The notes below the pieces were generated by a model, which did not search any database, was not told where the DNA came from, and was given only the letters and a program-made list of their open reading frames with translations. DNA of 64,000 nt from Vibrio tetraodonis (GTDB lineage: Bacteria; Pseudomonadota; Gammaproteobacteria; Enterobacterales; Vibrionaceae). The DNA is taken from assembly GCF_003350295.1 (NCBI RefSeq), contig NZ_QLYY01000020.1, positions 25,595-89,594 of the forward strand. Reading direction: 5' to 3'. Position 1 is the first letter of the stretch; the number at the start of each line of letters is the position of its first letter. This document shows positions 1-9,371 of this stretch, piece by piece. A program made the translations under genes and the position numbers.

Positions 1-1895
1 ATCATTCAGAGATTACAGAAGGGGTAAGCTTATTTAAAATTACTAAACCTCTAACTAACAACGCCGTATTTCACGAACGCCCACAAAAGTTAGCAAATGA
101 TGAATTTCAAGTGTTTGGTAGAGGTGACAAACTTGTTGTGGTGCCAGCTAAGCCCTTTGAGCCAAGCGGTGAATATGTATTGGTGTTAACCAATCAAATA
201 AAAGATGTTAAAGATGAGCCTATTGGTATGTCTGGCTCATATGCAGGGTTAAAGTCGCACCCTTATACTGATGGTGTACTCGCTTATGTACAAAAATTAG
301 TAAAAGCTCAAGAGGCTATTGCTCAGGCTGGTGGTATTGATCCCCAAACTATCGTTTATTCTGCTTGGTTTACTACTGGGTCAGTTGGCGATGTGATGGT
401 TAAAACAGCCAGTGAGTTGTTGAAGCTTAAAACACAGAGCACAGGAGCATTTAAGTTAGAAAATGCAAACCCTAGTAACCTAGATCTTTCATCAATTTAC
501 TCTTTGACACTAGACAAAGATGATGGTGGTGAGGTCAAAACGCGGGCATTTACGGCCGCTCTGGATGATGAAAAAGTATTTAGTGTCGCAGGGAGTGACG
601 GTGAGAAGTTTAAGGATGGACTAAAGAGTTTATACATAGCGTTACGTAAAGACTTGGGTTTGGTTAGGGTTACTAAAGGTAAGGTGACACTGCCTTATTT
701 TCTAGAATCTGGTAGTGCATTTGCCGTCACGCCTTTTGAGCCTGCGGCGCCTGGAGCTTCGTTTGTTAGCCGTTATTCGCCTATTCCAGTGATTAAATCA
801 CTTAAGGACGTGGAGTTTACACTATTTACTCCAAAAGACACTCAGGTTGATGGTATAGTAATTTACCAGCATGGTATTACTTCGGTAAAGGAAGATGTCT
901 ATGCCTTTGCAGCAAATCTAACTGAAAGGAATTTAGCTGTAATTGCTATTGATCACCCTCTTCACGGAACTCGAGCGCTAACTCTAGGTAATAATCAATT
1001 GATTGTAACTGATAAAGAAAATCCACTTTATTACCTAAATTTAGCAGCCTTACCTGTTGCTAGAGACAACCTAAGGCAGAGTGTTTTAGATATTCTTGGG
1101 TTGCGATTAGCTTTGGAAGGTAAATATCTTCATATTCAAAATGATAAGGTAGAGCTTGAAGTATCTGACCCTGATTTGGGAGTTCCAGCTGATGTTACTG
1201 TGTTGGACAAAACTAACATAAAGTTTCTTGGTCATTCTCTGGGAGGAATATTGGGTAACACGGCCGTTGCAATAGGGAGTGCAACCGAATTGCCGCAATA
1301 TGGCTTCAAGTCTGCTGCATTTGCAAAGTCAGGAGGCCACATTGCTGAGCTTTTATCCATATCAGGTAAATTTGGAGACGTTATCAAAAAATCACTTGCA
1401 GCAAAGTTGGGACTCCCTGTCGATTCACAAGAATTTGAAACTAAGTTTGCTCAGTTCAAAATAGTTGCTCAAACTCTAATGGATACTGTAGACCCTCACT
1501 CTGTGGTGATGGCGGGCCGCTACCCAACAGACGTACCTACACTGCTGCTACAAGTCGAGAGCGATGATACCGTACCAAACCATGGCTTTGCTCTTGATAA
1601 GACTCCGCTGGTTCCGACGGCTCATTTCGTAGGTACAGAAGGCTTACGAAAAGGCTTTGAGCAAGGTGATACGAATGTTGTAAGACAATTCGCTTCTTTT
1701 AAAGGAGGAGATCATGCGTCGTTATTTGTACCTAATTTTGAAGATTCAGATGATATGATGGTTCAACGTCAAAAAACTACAAATACCTTCGCTATTCGAA
1801 ATTTAGTAGTAGACTTTCTATCTCTCAAAGAAAATGAAACCTTAGATGTTGATCCAAGCTTTGCAACCCTTGAATCGTTACCAGTTATAGATTAG
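1..1895 (+). CDS. VolA/Pla-1 family lipase/phospholipase, 5'-truncated by window edge
   Basis: The frame is open from the first full codon at position 3, so the true start lies upstream; about 630 C-terminal residues are visible. An alpha/beta-hydrolase nucleophile elbow G-H-S-L-G is encoded at 1230-1244. A likely acid (DDTVPNH, near 1563-1583) and His (GGDHAS, His codon 1713-1715) follow in the expected order. The sequence before the elbow fits the N-terminal domain of the large Vibrio extracellular/surface lipases (VolA, Pla-1/cef family, usually near 800 residues), which release fatty acids from lysophospholipids or lipids. The lipoprotein signal expected at the N-terminus is outside the window. 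A terminator follows at 1961. Family assignment is from recognition of sequence; the substrate is inferred. Confidence 0.78.
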   Translation, partial: HSEITEGVSLFKITKPLTNNAVFHERPQKLANDEFQVFGRGDKLVVVPAKPFEPSGEYVLVLTNQIKDVKDEPIGMSGSYAGLKSHPYTDGVLAYVQKLVKAQEAIAQAGGIDPQTIVYSAWFTTGSVGDVMVKTASELLKLKTQSTGAFKLENANPSNLDLSSIYSLTLDKDDGGEVKTRAFTAALDDEKVFSVAGSDGEKFKDGLKSLYIALRKDLGLVRVTKGKVTLPYFLESGSAFAVTPFEPAAPGASFVSRYSPIPVIKSLKDVEFTLFTPKDTQVDGIVIYQHGITSVKEDVYAFAANLTERNLAVIAIDHPLHGTRALTLGNNQLIVTDKENPLYYLNLAALPVARDNLRQSVLDILGLRLALEGKYLHIQNDKVELEVSDPDLGVPADVTVLDKTNIKFLGHSLGGILGNTAVAIGSATELPQYGFKSAAFAKSGGHIAELLSISGKFGDVIKKSLAAKLGLPVDSQEFETKFAQFKIVAQTLMDTVDPHSVVMAGRYPTDVPTLLLQVESDDTVPNHGFALDKTPLVPTAHFVGTEGLRKGFEQGDTNVVRQFASFKGGDHASLFVPNFEDSDDMMVQRQKTTNTFAIRNLVVDFLSLKENETLDVDPSFATLESLPVID

Positions 1896-1960
1896 TTAAG
1901 TTTAAGTTATTAATCTAAATGCAAAATTAAAATTACTCAATTGAACTATAATAACACTAC

Positions 1961-1987
1961 AGGCGGCGGAAACGTCGCCTTATTTTT
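1961..1987 (+). terminator. Rho-independent terminator after the lipase gene
   Basis: Stem AGGCGGCG (1961-1968) pairs with CGTCGCCT (1973-1980), one G-T pair, around a GAAA tetraloop. TATTTTT follows. It sits 65 bases after the lipase stop and just before the DUF2789 ribosome binding site, so the two genes are probably separate transcripts. Confidence 0.8.
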
Positions 1988-2012
1988 AATCAAAATATTG
2001 AGTGAGGCGGAT

Positions 2013-2246
2013 ATGGAAATGCACCAGCACTCGATGCCCGATTTGTTTATGCAGCTTGGACTCGAGAGCTCAGATGACAACATACGTGAGTTTGTAAAAA
2101 CACACAGCGGCTTGGTGGTCGGCACTGTACTTCATGAAGCTTTTTTTTGGTCTCCTTCTCAGGCGGCGTTTTTGAAACAGGCCATAGATGAAGATGCCGA
2201 CTGGGCTGAGCTTGTTGACCAGCTTGACGCTATGCTAAGAGGCTAG
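2013..2246 (+). CDS. DUF2789 family protein
   Basis: A 77-residue soluble acidic protein that I recognise as the DUF2789 family common in Vibrio and related marine gammaproteobacteria; its function is not known. ATG 2013 is chosen because GAGG (2004-2007) lies five bases upstream and family members begin M-E-M-H-x-H. A longer frame from TTG 1941 would run through the preceding terminator. The sequence has a His-rich start, a central T-V-L-H-E-A-F-F-W segment and an acidic C-terminal helix. It is monocistronic, bounded by terminators at 1961 and 2293. Confidence 0.85.
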   Translation: MEMHQHSMPDLFMQLGLESSDDNIREFVKTHSGLVVGTVLHEAFFWSPSQAAFLKQAIDEDADWAELVDQLDAMLRG

Positions 2247-2292
2247 GCTCTTTTTACAAGCTAGCCAATGGCTTGCTTGGCCCAAATCATTT

Positions 2293-2323
2293 GGCTTACT
2301 AGGTTGTGTAGTAAGCCTTTTTT
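2293..2323 (+). terminator. Rho-independent terminator after the DUF2789 gene
   Basis: A perfect 9-bp stem GGCTTACTA (2293-2301) / TAGTAAGCC (2309-2317) with a 7-base loop, followed by six T. Confidence 0.92.
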
Positions 2324-2822
2324 ATATCTTTCTATGCGCTTTTCTGTGCCGATTCTTGATGTTAAACCCTAAACTTCCGCGAATTGCTCCTGATTGTTCA
2401 TATTAACTCTTAAGATAAAAAATCAGACTTAGATCGTGTTTTGCCACTTCTTTAAGAAAATAATAGTCTCTGACTTGAAAACGTGACTAGAGGCCCCATT
2501 TCAAATACTGTTGTCTGATTGACGTTTTTTTTAGCGGTTAGTGGAGTTTTTAGGTCAGAAGGCGAAGTGATGTTGGGTATAGGCTCGACAGTGACCGAAC
2601 AGGTCGGTAGAATGCGGCGTCTGAATTTTATCCTGAGGCTAATCGGAGATAGCTTTTGAGATTAAATCGATAAAGATATCACTAATTAGTCCGGTGACTG
2701 ACTCGTTTAGTTATCGATTCTCGATTTACAAGTAGTGCTCTTTGAGTACCAATAAAGATGAACTTTTTACTGGGTTCATACGCTCAGTTTCAATTCTGAG
2801 CCAGTTTTGAGGTTAATGAATA
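2324..2822 (+). other. 500-base region upstream of tig without an ORF; structured leader likely
   Basis: No plausible gene. Several inverted repeats are visible. AATCGATAA (2665-2673) pairs with TTATCGATT (2711-2719) and encloses AGTC-CGGT-GACT (2688-2699). GCTCAG (2782-2787) pairs with CTGAGC (2796-2801) directly before the tig ribosome binding site (GAGG near 2810-2813). The region presumably carries the tig promoter and a long 5' leader. I see no consensus promoter I would defend, and no tRNA-like T-arm. Confidence 0.45.
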
Positions 2823-4127
2823 ATGCAAGTTACTGTTGAAACGCTAGAAGGCCTAGAGCGCCGTCTTAACATTACTGTTCCAGCTGCCAACATCGAAGAT
2901 GCTGTGACAGCTGAACTGCGCAACATCGCTAAAAACCGTCGTTTCGATGGTTTCCGTAAAGGTAAAGTGCCATTGAAAATGGTTGCTAAAATGTACGGCA
3001 AAGCGGTACGTCAGGACGTGATGGGTGAAGTGATGCAGCGTCACTTCATCGAAGCGATTGTTAAAGAAAAGATCAACCCAGCGGGTGCACCTGCGTTCGC
3101 ACCTGTAGAAAATAAAGAAGGTGAAGATCTTGTTTTCAACGCAACTTTCGAAGTTTACCCAGAGGTTGAACTGAAAGGTCTAGAAAATATTTCAGTTGAA
3201 AAACCAACCACTGAAGTTCAAGACTCAGATGTTGAAGAAATGATCGAAACTCTTCGTAAGCAGCAAGCTGCTTGGGTTGAAGTTGAAGAAGCGGCTGAAG
3301 AAGGTAAGCGCGCGACTATCGATTTTGTTGGTTCTATCGACGGTGAAGAGTTCGAAGGTGGTAAAGCTGAGAACTTCCCATTAGAAATGGGCTCAGGTCG
3401 TATGATCCCTGGTTTTGAAGATGGTATCACAGGTAAAACTGCGGGTATGGAATTTGACATAGATGTGACTTTCCCTGAAGACTACCACGCTGAGAACTTG
3501 AAAGGTAAAGCGGCTAAGTTTGCTATCAAAGTTATTAAAGTTGAAGGTCGTGAACTTCCTGAAGTTGATGACGAGTTTGTTGCTAAGTTCGGTGTTTCTG
3601 AGGGCGGCATTGACGCACTAAAAGCTGAAGTACGCAAGAACATGGAGCGTGAACTTAAGCAAGCGGTTAAAAATCGCATCAAAGAGCAAGCTTTAGAAGG
3701 TCTAGTTCAAGAAAACGAAATCCAAGTACCAGCAGCTTTGATTGACCAAGAAATTGGTACTTTACGTCAGCAAGCAGCACAGCGTTTTGGCGGTAACCCT
3801 GATGCAGCAGCTCAGCTTCCACGTGAACTGTTTGAAGATCAAGCTAAGCGCCGTGTTATGGTTGGCCTACTGCTTGGTGAAGTGATCAAGTCTGAAGATC
3901 TAAAAGCTGACGATGACAAAGTCAAAGCCTTGATCCAAGAAATGGCGACAGCTTACGAAGATCCTTCAGAAGTGATTGCTTACTACGAGCAAAACACTCA
4001 GATGATGGATAACATGCGCAATGTTGCTCTTGAGGAGCAAGCGATTGACGCCATTATCTCTAAAGCTCAGGTGTCTGAAAAAGCAGTGAGCTTTAACGAT
4101 CTAATGAACCAACAGCAGCCTGCTTAA
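2823..4127 (+). CDS. tig: Trigger factor, ribosome-associated chaperone and prolyl isomerase
   Basis: 434 residues, the normal trigger factor length. It binds the ribosomal exit tunnel at L23 and shields nascent chains. The N-terminal ribosome-binding domain carries the signature G-F-R-K-G-K-V-P near residues 43-50. The FKBP-like PPIase domain spans roughly 150-245 ([20 protein letters not shown] region), followed by the helical C-terminal chaperone arms. ATG 2823 follows GAGG by about nine bases. It lies upstream of clpP and clpX, the usual order, and may be partly co-transcribed with them through the hairpin at 4179. Confidence 0.98.
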   Translation: MQVTVETLEGLERRLNITVPAANIEDAVTAELRNIAKNRRFDGFRKGKVPLKMVAKMYGKAVRQDVMGEVMQRHFIEAIVKEKINPAGAPAFAPVENKEGEDLVFNATFEVYPEVELKGLENISVEKPTTEVQDSDVEEMIETLRKQQAAWVEVEEAAEEGKRATIDFVGSIDGEEFEGGKAENFPLEMGSGRMIPGFEDGITGKTAGMEFDIDVTFPEDYHAENLKGKAAKFAIKVIKVEGRELPEVDDEFVAKFGVSEGGIDALKAEVRKNMERELKQAVKNRIKEQALEGLVQENEIQVPAALIDQEIGTLRQQAAQRFGGNPDAAAQLPRELFEDQAKRRVMVGLLLGEVIKSEDLKADDDKVKALIQEMATAYEDPSEVIAYYEQNTQMMDNMRNVALEEQAIDAIISKAQVSEKAVSFNDLMNQQQPA

Positions 4128-4178
4128 TAAGCAATATCTTGCCTATAAGGTTGACGGAACGTTAACTCTTCTGCTAAC

Positions 4179-4212
4179 AATGGTCCGTGTGGTATTTATC
4201 ATCCGGACCATT
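4179..4212 (+). terminator. Intercistronic hairpin between tig and clpP (attenuator candidate)
   Basis: A perfect 9-bp stem AATGGTCCG (4179-4187) / CGGACCATT (4204-4212) with a 16-base loop. Only TTATTTTA follows, so termination should be partial at best. The clpP start is 21 bases downstream. Confidence 0.5.
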
Positions 4213-4232
4213 TATTTTAGGGACATAACAAT

Positions 4233-4862
4233 ATGAGCTACCAAGAAAAAAATGCAATGTCACCCATTCTAGACGCACTGGTACCCATGGTGGTTGAACA
4301 GACCTCTCGTGGTGAGCGCTCTTACGATATTTATTCTCGCTTATTAAAAGAGCGTGTGATTTTCCTAACAGGTCAAGTAGAAGACCACATGGCAAACCTT
4401 GTGGTGGCGCAGTTACTTTTCTTAGAATCAGAAAATCCTGATAAAGATATTTTCCTCTACATCAACTCGCCTGGTGGCAGTGTTACGGCTGGTATGTCTA
4501 TCTATGATACTATGCAGTTTATCAAGCCGAATGTGAGTACAGTATGTATGGGACAAGCATGTTCTATGGGTGCGTTTTTGCTCGCAGGCGGTGCACCTGG
4601 CAAACGTTATGTGTTGCCTAATTCACGAGTGATGATTCACCAGCCACTTGGCGGTTTCCAAGGGCAAGCATCCGATATTCAGATCCACGCTCAAGAAATA
4701 TTGACCATCAAACAAAAGCTCAACAAGTTACTTGCCGAGCATACAGGTCAACCTCTTGATATTATTGAACGTGATACCGACCGAGATAACTTTATGGCAG
4801 CTGATCAAGCTGTTGATTACGGTTTGGTTGATGCTGTACTGACTCATCGCAGCGAGCAATAA
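4233..4862 (+). CDS. clpP: ATP-dependent Clp protease proteolytic subunit ClpP
   Basis: 209 residues. Forms the tetradecameric serine protease chamber that degrades substrates fed by ClpX or ClpA in the cytoplasm. The catalytic triad is readable: Ser111 in Q-A-C-S-M-G-A, His136 in M-I-H-Q-P-L-G-G and Asp185 in D-R-D-N-F-M. A short N-terminal extension before the mature protein is typical of a processed propeptide. clpX follows after 70 bases with no clear terminator, so the two probably form an operon. Confidence 0.99.
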   Translation: MSYQEKNAMSPILDALVPMVVEQTSRGERSYDIYSRLLKERVIFLTGQVEDHMANLVVAQLLFLESENPDKDIFLYINSPGGSVTAGMSIYDTMQFIKPNVSTVCMGQACSMGAFLLAGGAPGKRYVLPNSRVMIHQPLGGFQGQASDIQIHAQEILTIKQKLNKLLAEHTGQPLDIIERDTDRDNFMAADQAVDYGLVDAVLTHRSEQ

Positions 4863-4932
4863 TTGCCAGAGCATTTTGGCTATAATTGATATACACTCAA
4901 ATCATAATGAGTAAAGGCTAAGAGGTTAGCGA

Positions 4933-6216
4933 ATGACAGATAAAAGCAAAGAGAGCGGTAGTAGTAAACTTCTTTACTGTTCTTTCTGCGGCAAAAGCCA
5001 GCACGAAGTTCGCAAGCTAATCGCAGGCCCATCCGTATACATCTGTGACGAATGTGTTGACTTGTGTAACGATATCATCCGAGAAGAAATTAAAGATGTG
5101 TTACCGAAGAAACAATCTGAAGCACTGCCTGTGCCGAGAGAAATTCGTGACCATCTCGATGATTATGTGATTGGCCAAGATTACGCTAAGAAAGTGCTTG
5201 CTGTGGCCGTATATAACCACTATAAGCGTTTACGTAATGGAGATACGACCAGTGAAGGGGTAGAGCTCGGTAAGAGTAATATTCTGCTTATTGGTCCCAC
5301 TGGTAGCGGTAAGACTCTGCTGGCTGAAACGCTAGCTCGTTTCCTTGATGTACCGTTTACCATGGCTGATGCTACAACGCTTACTGAAGCAGGTTATGTC
5401 GGTGAAGATGTTGAAAACATCATCCAAAAACTGCTGCAAAAGTGTGATTACGACGTAGCGAAAGCCGAACGCGGCATTGTCTATATCGACGAAATCGATA
5501 AAATTTCACGCAAGGCTGAAAACCCTTCAATTACCCGAGACGTTTCCGGAGAAGGTGTTCAACAAGCATTACTGAAATTGATTGAGGGAACGGTAGCTTC
5601 TGTTCCACCTCAGGGTGGCCGTAAGCACCCTCAACAAGAGTTTCTTCAGGTAGATACCTCTAAGATCCTCTTCATCTGCGGCGGTGCGTTTGCTGGTTTA
5701 GATAAAGTGATCGAACAGCGTGTTGCTACAGGCACGGGAATTGGCTTTGGCGCTGAAGTTCGTTCTAAGGACGAAACGAAAACCGTTGGTGAACTATTTA
5801 CTCAGGTCGAGCCAGAAGATTTGGTGAAATATGGCTTGATACCAGAGTTTATCGGTCGCTTGCCAGTGACAACAACATTAACAGAGTTGGATGAAGAAGC
5901 ACTTATCCAAATCTTGTGTGAACCTAAAAATGCACTAACGAAACAATACGCAGCATTGTTTGAGTTAGAAGATTCTGAGTTAGAATTCCGTGAAGATGCA
6001 CTGCGCGCCATAGCGAAAAAAGCGATGGAGCGTAAAACTGGTGCTCGCGGCTTACGTTCTATCTTGGAAGGGGTTTTACTTGAAACCATGTATGAACTGC
6101 CATCAATGACAGAAGTAAGTAAAGTTGTTATTGATGAGTCGGTTATCAATGGTGAGTCTGAGCCTTTATTGATTTACAGCAACGCTGACAATCAAGCAGC
6201 AGGTGCAGAATCTTAA
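4933..6216 (+). CDS. clpX: ClpX, AAA+ unfoldase of the ClpXP protease
   Basis: 427 residues. The N-terminal zinc-binding domain has Cys16, Cys19, Cys38 and Cys41. The AAA+ module has Walker A G-P-T-G-S-G-K-T at 121-128, the pore loop G-Y-V-G, Walker B V-Y-I-D-E-I-D-K, and the R-K-H pore motif in G-G-R-K-H-P. ClpX recognises ssrA-tagged and other substrates, unfolds them and feeds them to ClpP, encoded just upstream. A strong terminator follows at 6248. Confidence 0.99.
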   Translation: MTDKSKESGSSKLLYCSFCGKSQHEVRKLIAGPSVYICDECVDLCNDIIREEIKDVLPKKQSEALPVPREIRDHLDDYVIGQDYAKKVLAVAVYNHYKRLRNGDTTSEGVELGKSNILLIGPTGSGKTLLAETLARFLDVPFTMADATTLTEAGYVGEDVENIIQKLLQKCDYDVAKAERGIVYIDEIDKISRKAENPSITRDVSGEGVQQALLKLIEGTVASVPPQGGRKHPQQEFLQVDTSKILFICGGAFAGLDKVIEQRVATGTGIGFGAEVRSKDETKTVGELFTQVEPEDLVKYGLIPEFIGRLPVTTTLTELDEEALIQILCEPKNALTKQYAALFELEDSELEFREDALRAIAKKAMERKTGARGLRSILEGVLLETMYELPSMTEVSKVVIDESVINGESEPLLIYSNADNQAAGAES

Positions 6217-6247
6217 GTGAGATTCACATAAATTTAGGATTAAATTG

Positions 6248-6276
6248 AGGAGGTAGTGATTTACCTCCTTTTTTTT
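6248..6276 (+). terminator. Rho-independent terminator after clpX
   Basis: Stem AGGAGGTA (6248-6255) / TACCTCCT (6262-6269) with a six-base loop, running into a T tract to 6276. Confidence 0.92.
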
Positions 6277-6284
6277 GTTCTTTC

Positions 6285-6312
6285 GTTGAATCCAACCAAT
6301 TAGCCCCCATAT
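6285..6312 (+). promoter_or_regulatory. Sigma32 (heat shock) type promoter for lon
   Basis: GTTGAAT (6285-6291) resembles the sigma32 -35 box (CTTGAAA). CCCCATAT (6305-6312) matches the sigma32 -10 box (CCCCATNT) exactly, with 13 bases between them. It lies 40 bases upstream of the lon ATG, between the clpX terminator and the lon ribosome binding site. lon is a classical heat-shock gene in E. coli, so the assignment fits; use in this organism is inferred. Confidence 0.75.
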
Positions 6313-6352
6313 AATCCTCATAAGACTAAGCGGAAGAGAGAAGAAGAAGAAT

Positions 6353-8704
6353 ATGAACTTGGAACGTTCCGAACGTATCGAGATCCCTGTACTACCTCTA
6401 AGAGACGTAGTCGTTTACCCGCACATGGTAATTCCTTTGTTTGTTGGACGTGAAAAGTCAATCGCTTGCCTTGAAGCTGCGATGGATAACAACAAGCAAA
6501 TACTGCTGGTTGCCCAGAAAAAAGCGGAAACTGATGAACCAACTAAAGATGATTTATTCAGCGTAGGCACGGTTGCGACCATTCTTCAATTACTCAAACT
6601 CCCTGACGGAACCGTTAAGGTGTTGGTTGAAGGCCAGCAACGCGCAAAAATACATAGATTTGCTGAGGAAGAATTCTTTACAGCAGATGCAGAATATTTA
6701 ATGACTTCTGAGCTTGATGAACGGGAAGAAGAGGTCATTGTTCGTAGCGCGATCAATCAGTTTGAAGGTTTTATTAAACTGAATAAAAAGATCCCTCCAG
6801 AAGTATTGACATCACTCAATGGCATTGATGAAGCCGCTCGCCTTGCCGATACCATTGCAGCTCATATGCCTCTCAAACTTTCGGATAAACAAATTGTTCT
6901 AGAAACTATTGATATTACAGAACGTTTAGAGTTTTTGATGGGGCAGATGGAATCTGAGATTGACTTACTGCAAGTTGAAAAACGCATCCGTACTCGGGTG
7001 AAGAAGCAGATGGAGAAATCTCAGCGAGAGTACTACCTCAATGAGCAAATGAAGGCTATCCAGAAGGAACTTGGTGAAACTGAGGATGGCGTTGATGAGT
7101 TTGAAACACTCAAACAAAAAATCATTGACTCAAAAATGCCTCAGGAAGCCAGAGAAAAAACAGAGCAAGAACTTCAAAAGCTAAAGATGATGTCTCCAAT
7201 GTCTGCCGAAGCGACAGTAGTACGTGGATACATTGATTGGATGCTAGGGGTTCCATGGTTCAAACGTTCGAAAGTGAAAAAGAACCTTGCTAAGGCTGAA
7301 GAGGTTCTAAACGAAGACCATTATGGTCTTGAGCGAGTTAAAGAACGTATCCTTGAATACCTCGCTGTGCAAAACCGCATCAATAAACTAAAAGGGCCAA
7401 TTCTGTGTTTGGTTGGGCCTCCGGGTGTGGGTAAAACCTCTCTAGGACGTTCTATTGCGGCTGCAACAGGTCGAAAGTACACACGCATGGCGTTAGGTGG
7501 AGTGCGTGATGAAGCTGAGATTCGCGGTCACCGCAGAACTTACATTGGTTCAATGCCAGGTAAGCTTGTACAGAAAATGTCAAAAGTTGGGGTGAAAAAC
7601 CCACTGTTTCTACTCGACGAAATTGATAAAATGTCTTCGGATATGCGTGGTGATCCGTCGTCAGCATTACTTGAAGTGCTTGACCCCGAGCAAAACAATG
7701 CATTCAATGATCATTATCTAGAAGTCGATTATGACCTATCAGATGTAATGTTTGTGGCAACCTCTAACTCCATGAACATTCCCGGGCCTCTACTAGACCG
7801 TATGGAAGTGATTCGTCTATCTGGTTATACAGAGGATGAAAAGCTCAATATCGCTAAACGTCATCTTGTTGATAAGCAGATTAAACGTAACGGACTTAAG
7901 CCTGATGAGTTAGAAATCGCAGACTCAGCCATTATTGGTATTATCCGCTACTACACCCGTGAAGCAGGCGTACGTAACCTAGAGCGTGAAATTTCAAAAG
8001 TTTGCCGTAAAGCAGTGAAAAATATTTTGCTCGACACCAGTTTGAAAACGGTCACAGTGACCATGGACAACCTAAAAGATTACTTGGGTGTTCAACGTCA
8101 TGACTTTGGAAAAGCCGACGACAGCAATCGTATTGGACAGGTAACAGGTCTCGCTTGGACAGAAGTTGGTGGTGATTTACTGACGATCGAAACCGAAGCT
8201 ATGCCTGGTAAGGGAAAACTCACGCAAACGGGTTCGTTAGGGGACGTTATGCAGGAGTCTATACAGGCTGCAATGACGGTTGTTCGCTCGCGAGCGAATA
8301 GACTAGGCATCAATAATGACTTCTACGAGAAACGCGATATCCATGTTCATGTTCCTGAAGGTGCAACGCCTAAAGATGGTCCAAGCGCCGGTATTGCTAT
8401 GTGCACAGCGCTAGTCTCAAGCTTGACAGGAAACCCTGTTAGAGCAGAAGTGGCAATGACAGGCGAGATCACTTTGCGGGGAGAAGTGTTACCTATTGGT
8501 GGCTTAAAAGAAAAGCTTCTAGCAGCACATAGAGGTGGCATCAAAACAGTGCTTATCCCGAAAGATAATGAGCGAGATTTGGAAGAAATCCCAGATAACG
8601 TCATTGCCGATCTCAGAGTTATACCTGTGCAATGGATTGATGATGTCCTTAAGGTCGCCTTAGAAAAAGACCCGTCAGGTGTCGAAATTGCGGCTGTAAA
8701 ATAG
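6353..8704 (+). CDS. lon: ATP-dependent protease Lon (La)
   Basis: 783 residues, close to the 784 of E. coli Lon. Degrades misfolded and regulatory proteins in the cytoplasm. In order: the LON substrate-binding domain from about residue 10 to 205, a coiled-coil linker, the AAA+ domain with Walker A G-P-P-G-V-G-K-T and Walker B F-L-L-D-E-I-D-K, and the C-terminal Ser-Lys protease with Ser678 in D-G-P-S-A-G-I and Lys721 in G-G-L-K-E-K. A purine-rich ribosome binding stretch precedes ATG 6353. A heat-shock type promoter lies upstream and a terminator downstream. Confidence 0.99.
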   Translation: MNLERSERIEIPVLPLRDVVVYPHMVIPLFVGREKSIACLEAAMDNNKQILLVAQKKAETDEPTKDDLFSVGTVATILQLLKLPDGTVKVLVEGQQRAKIHRFAEEEFFTADAEYLMTSELDEREEEVIVRSAINQFEGFIKLNKKIPPEVLTSLNGIDEAARLADTIAAHMPLKLSDKQIVLETIDITERLEFLMGQMESEIDLLQVEKRIRTRVKKQMEKSQREYYLNEQMKAIQKELGETEDGVDEFETLKQKIIDSKMPQEAREKTEQELQKLKMMSPMSAEATVVRGYIDWMLGVPWFKRSKVKKNLAKAEEVLNEDHYGLERVKERILEYLAVQNRINKLKGPILCLVGPPGVGKTSLGRSIAAATGRKYTRMALGGVRDEAEIRGHRRTYIGSMPGKLVQKMSKVGVKNPLFLLDEIDKMSSDMRGDPSSALLEVLDPEQNNAFNDHYLEVDYDLSDVMFVATSNSMNIPGPLLDRMEVIRLSGYTEDEKLNIAKRHLVDKQIKRNGLKPDELEIADSAIIGIIRYYTREAGVRNLEREISKVCRKAVKNILLDTSLKTVTVTMDNLKDYLGVQRHDFGKADDSNRIGQVTGLAWTEVGGDLLTIETEAMPGKGKLTQTGSLGDVMQESIQAAMTVVRSRANRLGINNDFYEKRDIHVHVPEGATPKDGPSAGIAMCTALVSSLTGNPVRAEVAMTGEITLRGEVLPIGGLKEKLLAAHRGGIKTVLIPKDNERDLEEIPDNVIADLRVIPVQWIDDVLKVALEKDPSGVEIAAVK

Positions 8705-8735
8705 TGATGTGCAGCAAAAATAAATAAAAGATTAG

Positions 8736-8772
8736 GCTGATAAGCACAAAAAGGCTTGTCAGCTTTTTTTTT
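8736..8772 (+). terminator. Rho-independent terminator after lon
   Basis: Stem GCTGATAAGC (8736-8745) / GCTTGTCAGC (8754-8763), one T-G pair, eight-base loop, then nine T. Confidence 0.9.
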
Positions 8773-8895
8773 GAGAGCTAACGTTACCCACATAGCCTCA
8801 GGCCTTGTTGGGTAAGGGATGAGGTTAGTTTTAAATTGGAATGGAACGAAAGCTGCCTTTAAAAATTACCATTGGTGGCGCAAAGGGGAATTACA

Positions 8896-9168
8896 GTGAA
8901 TAAAACTCAATTAGTAGAAAAAATTGCACAAAACGCTGACCTTTCAAAAGCGTCAGCAGGTCGCGCACTAGACGCGTTTATTGAAGCAGTGGGTGATACA
9001 CTTCAATCCGGTGATCAGGTCGCTTTAGTGGGATTTGGTACGTTTAGTGTACGCACTCGAGCGGCACGTACTGGTCGTAACCCAAAGACTGGTGAAGAAA
9101 TTAAAATTTCGGCTGCTAACGTACCCGCTTTTAAAGCAGGTAAAGCACTGAAAGATTCTTGCAACTAA
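8896..9168 (+). CDS. hupB: DNA-binding protein HU-beta
   Basis: 90 residues with the HU/IHF fold. The beta-arm motif is intact ([15 protein letters not shown], with the tip Pro). HU bends and compacts DNA without strong sequence preference. The start is GTG 8896: AAGGGG at 8882-8887 is correctly spaced, and the product M-N-K-T-Q-L matches the length of E. coli HupB. A longer in-frame start at 8872 would add eight residues not seen in the family. The lon-hupB-ppiD order is conserved in gammaproteobacteria. Confidence 0.97.
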   Translation: MNKTQLVEKIAQNADLSKASAGRALDAFIEAVGDTLQSGDQVALVGFGTFSVRTRAARTGRNPKTGEEIKISAANVPAFKAGKALKDSCN

Positions 9169-9244
9169 AGTCTGCTGGTCTTTAATGCAAATTATTAGTT
9201 GAAAAATAGCCAATATCGGCAGTTCTATCGAACCTTTTTAAAAT

Positions 9245-9275
9245 ATGCGCATCATACTGATGCGCATTTCTTTTT
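9245..9275 (+). terminator. Rho-independent terminator after hupB
   Basis: A perfect 10-bp stem ATGCGCATCA (9245-9254) / TGATGCGCAT (9258-9267) with a three-base loop, then TTCTTTTT. Confidence 0.88.
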
Positions 9276-9371
9276 CTGATATCATCGCGCTATCTGATTT
9301 TTATTTGTAACGTATGTCGTGATAGTTTTCGCTCTAACTAGAACGGACTGCACGTGGAGAGTGTTTAAATT

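Noticed and set aside
8347..8793. 148-codon reading frame antisense to the end of lon
   Set aside because: Covers the conserved Lon protease domain and the terminator; shadow of the real gene.
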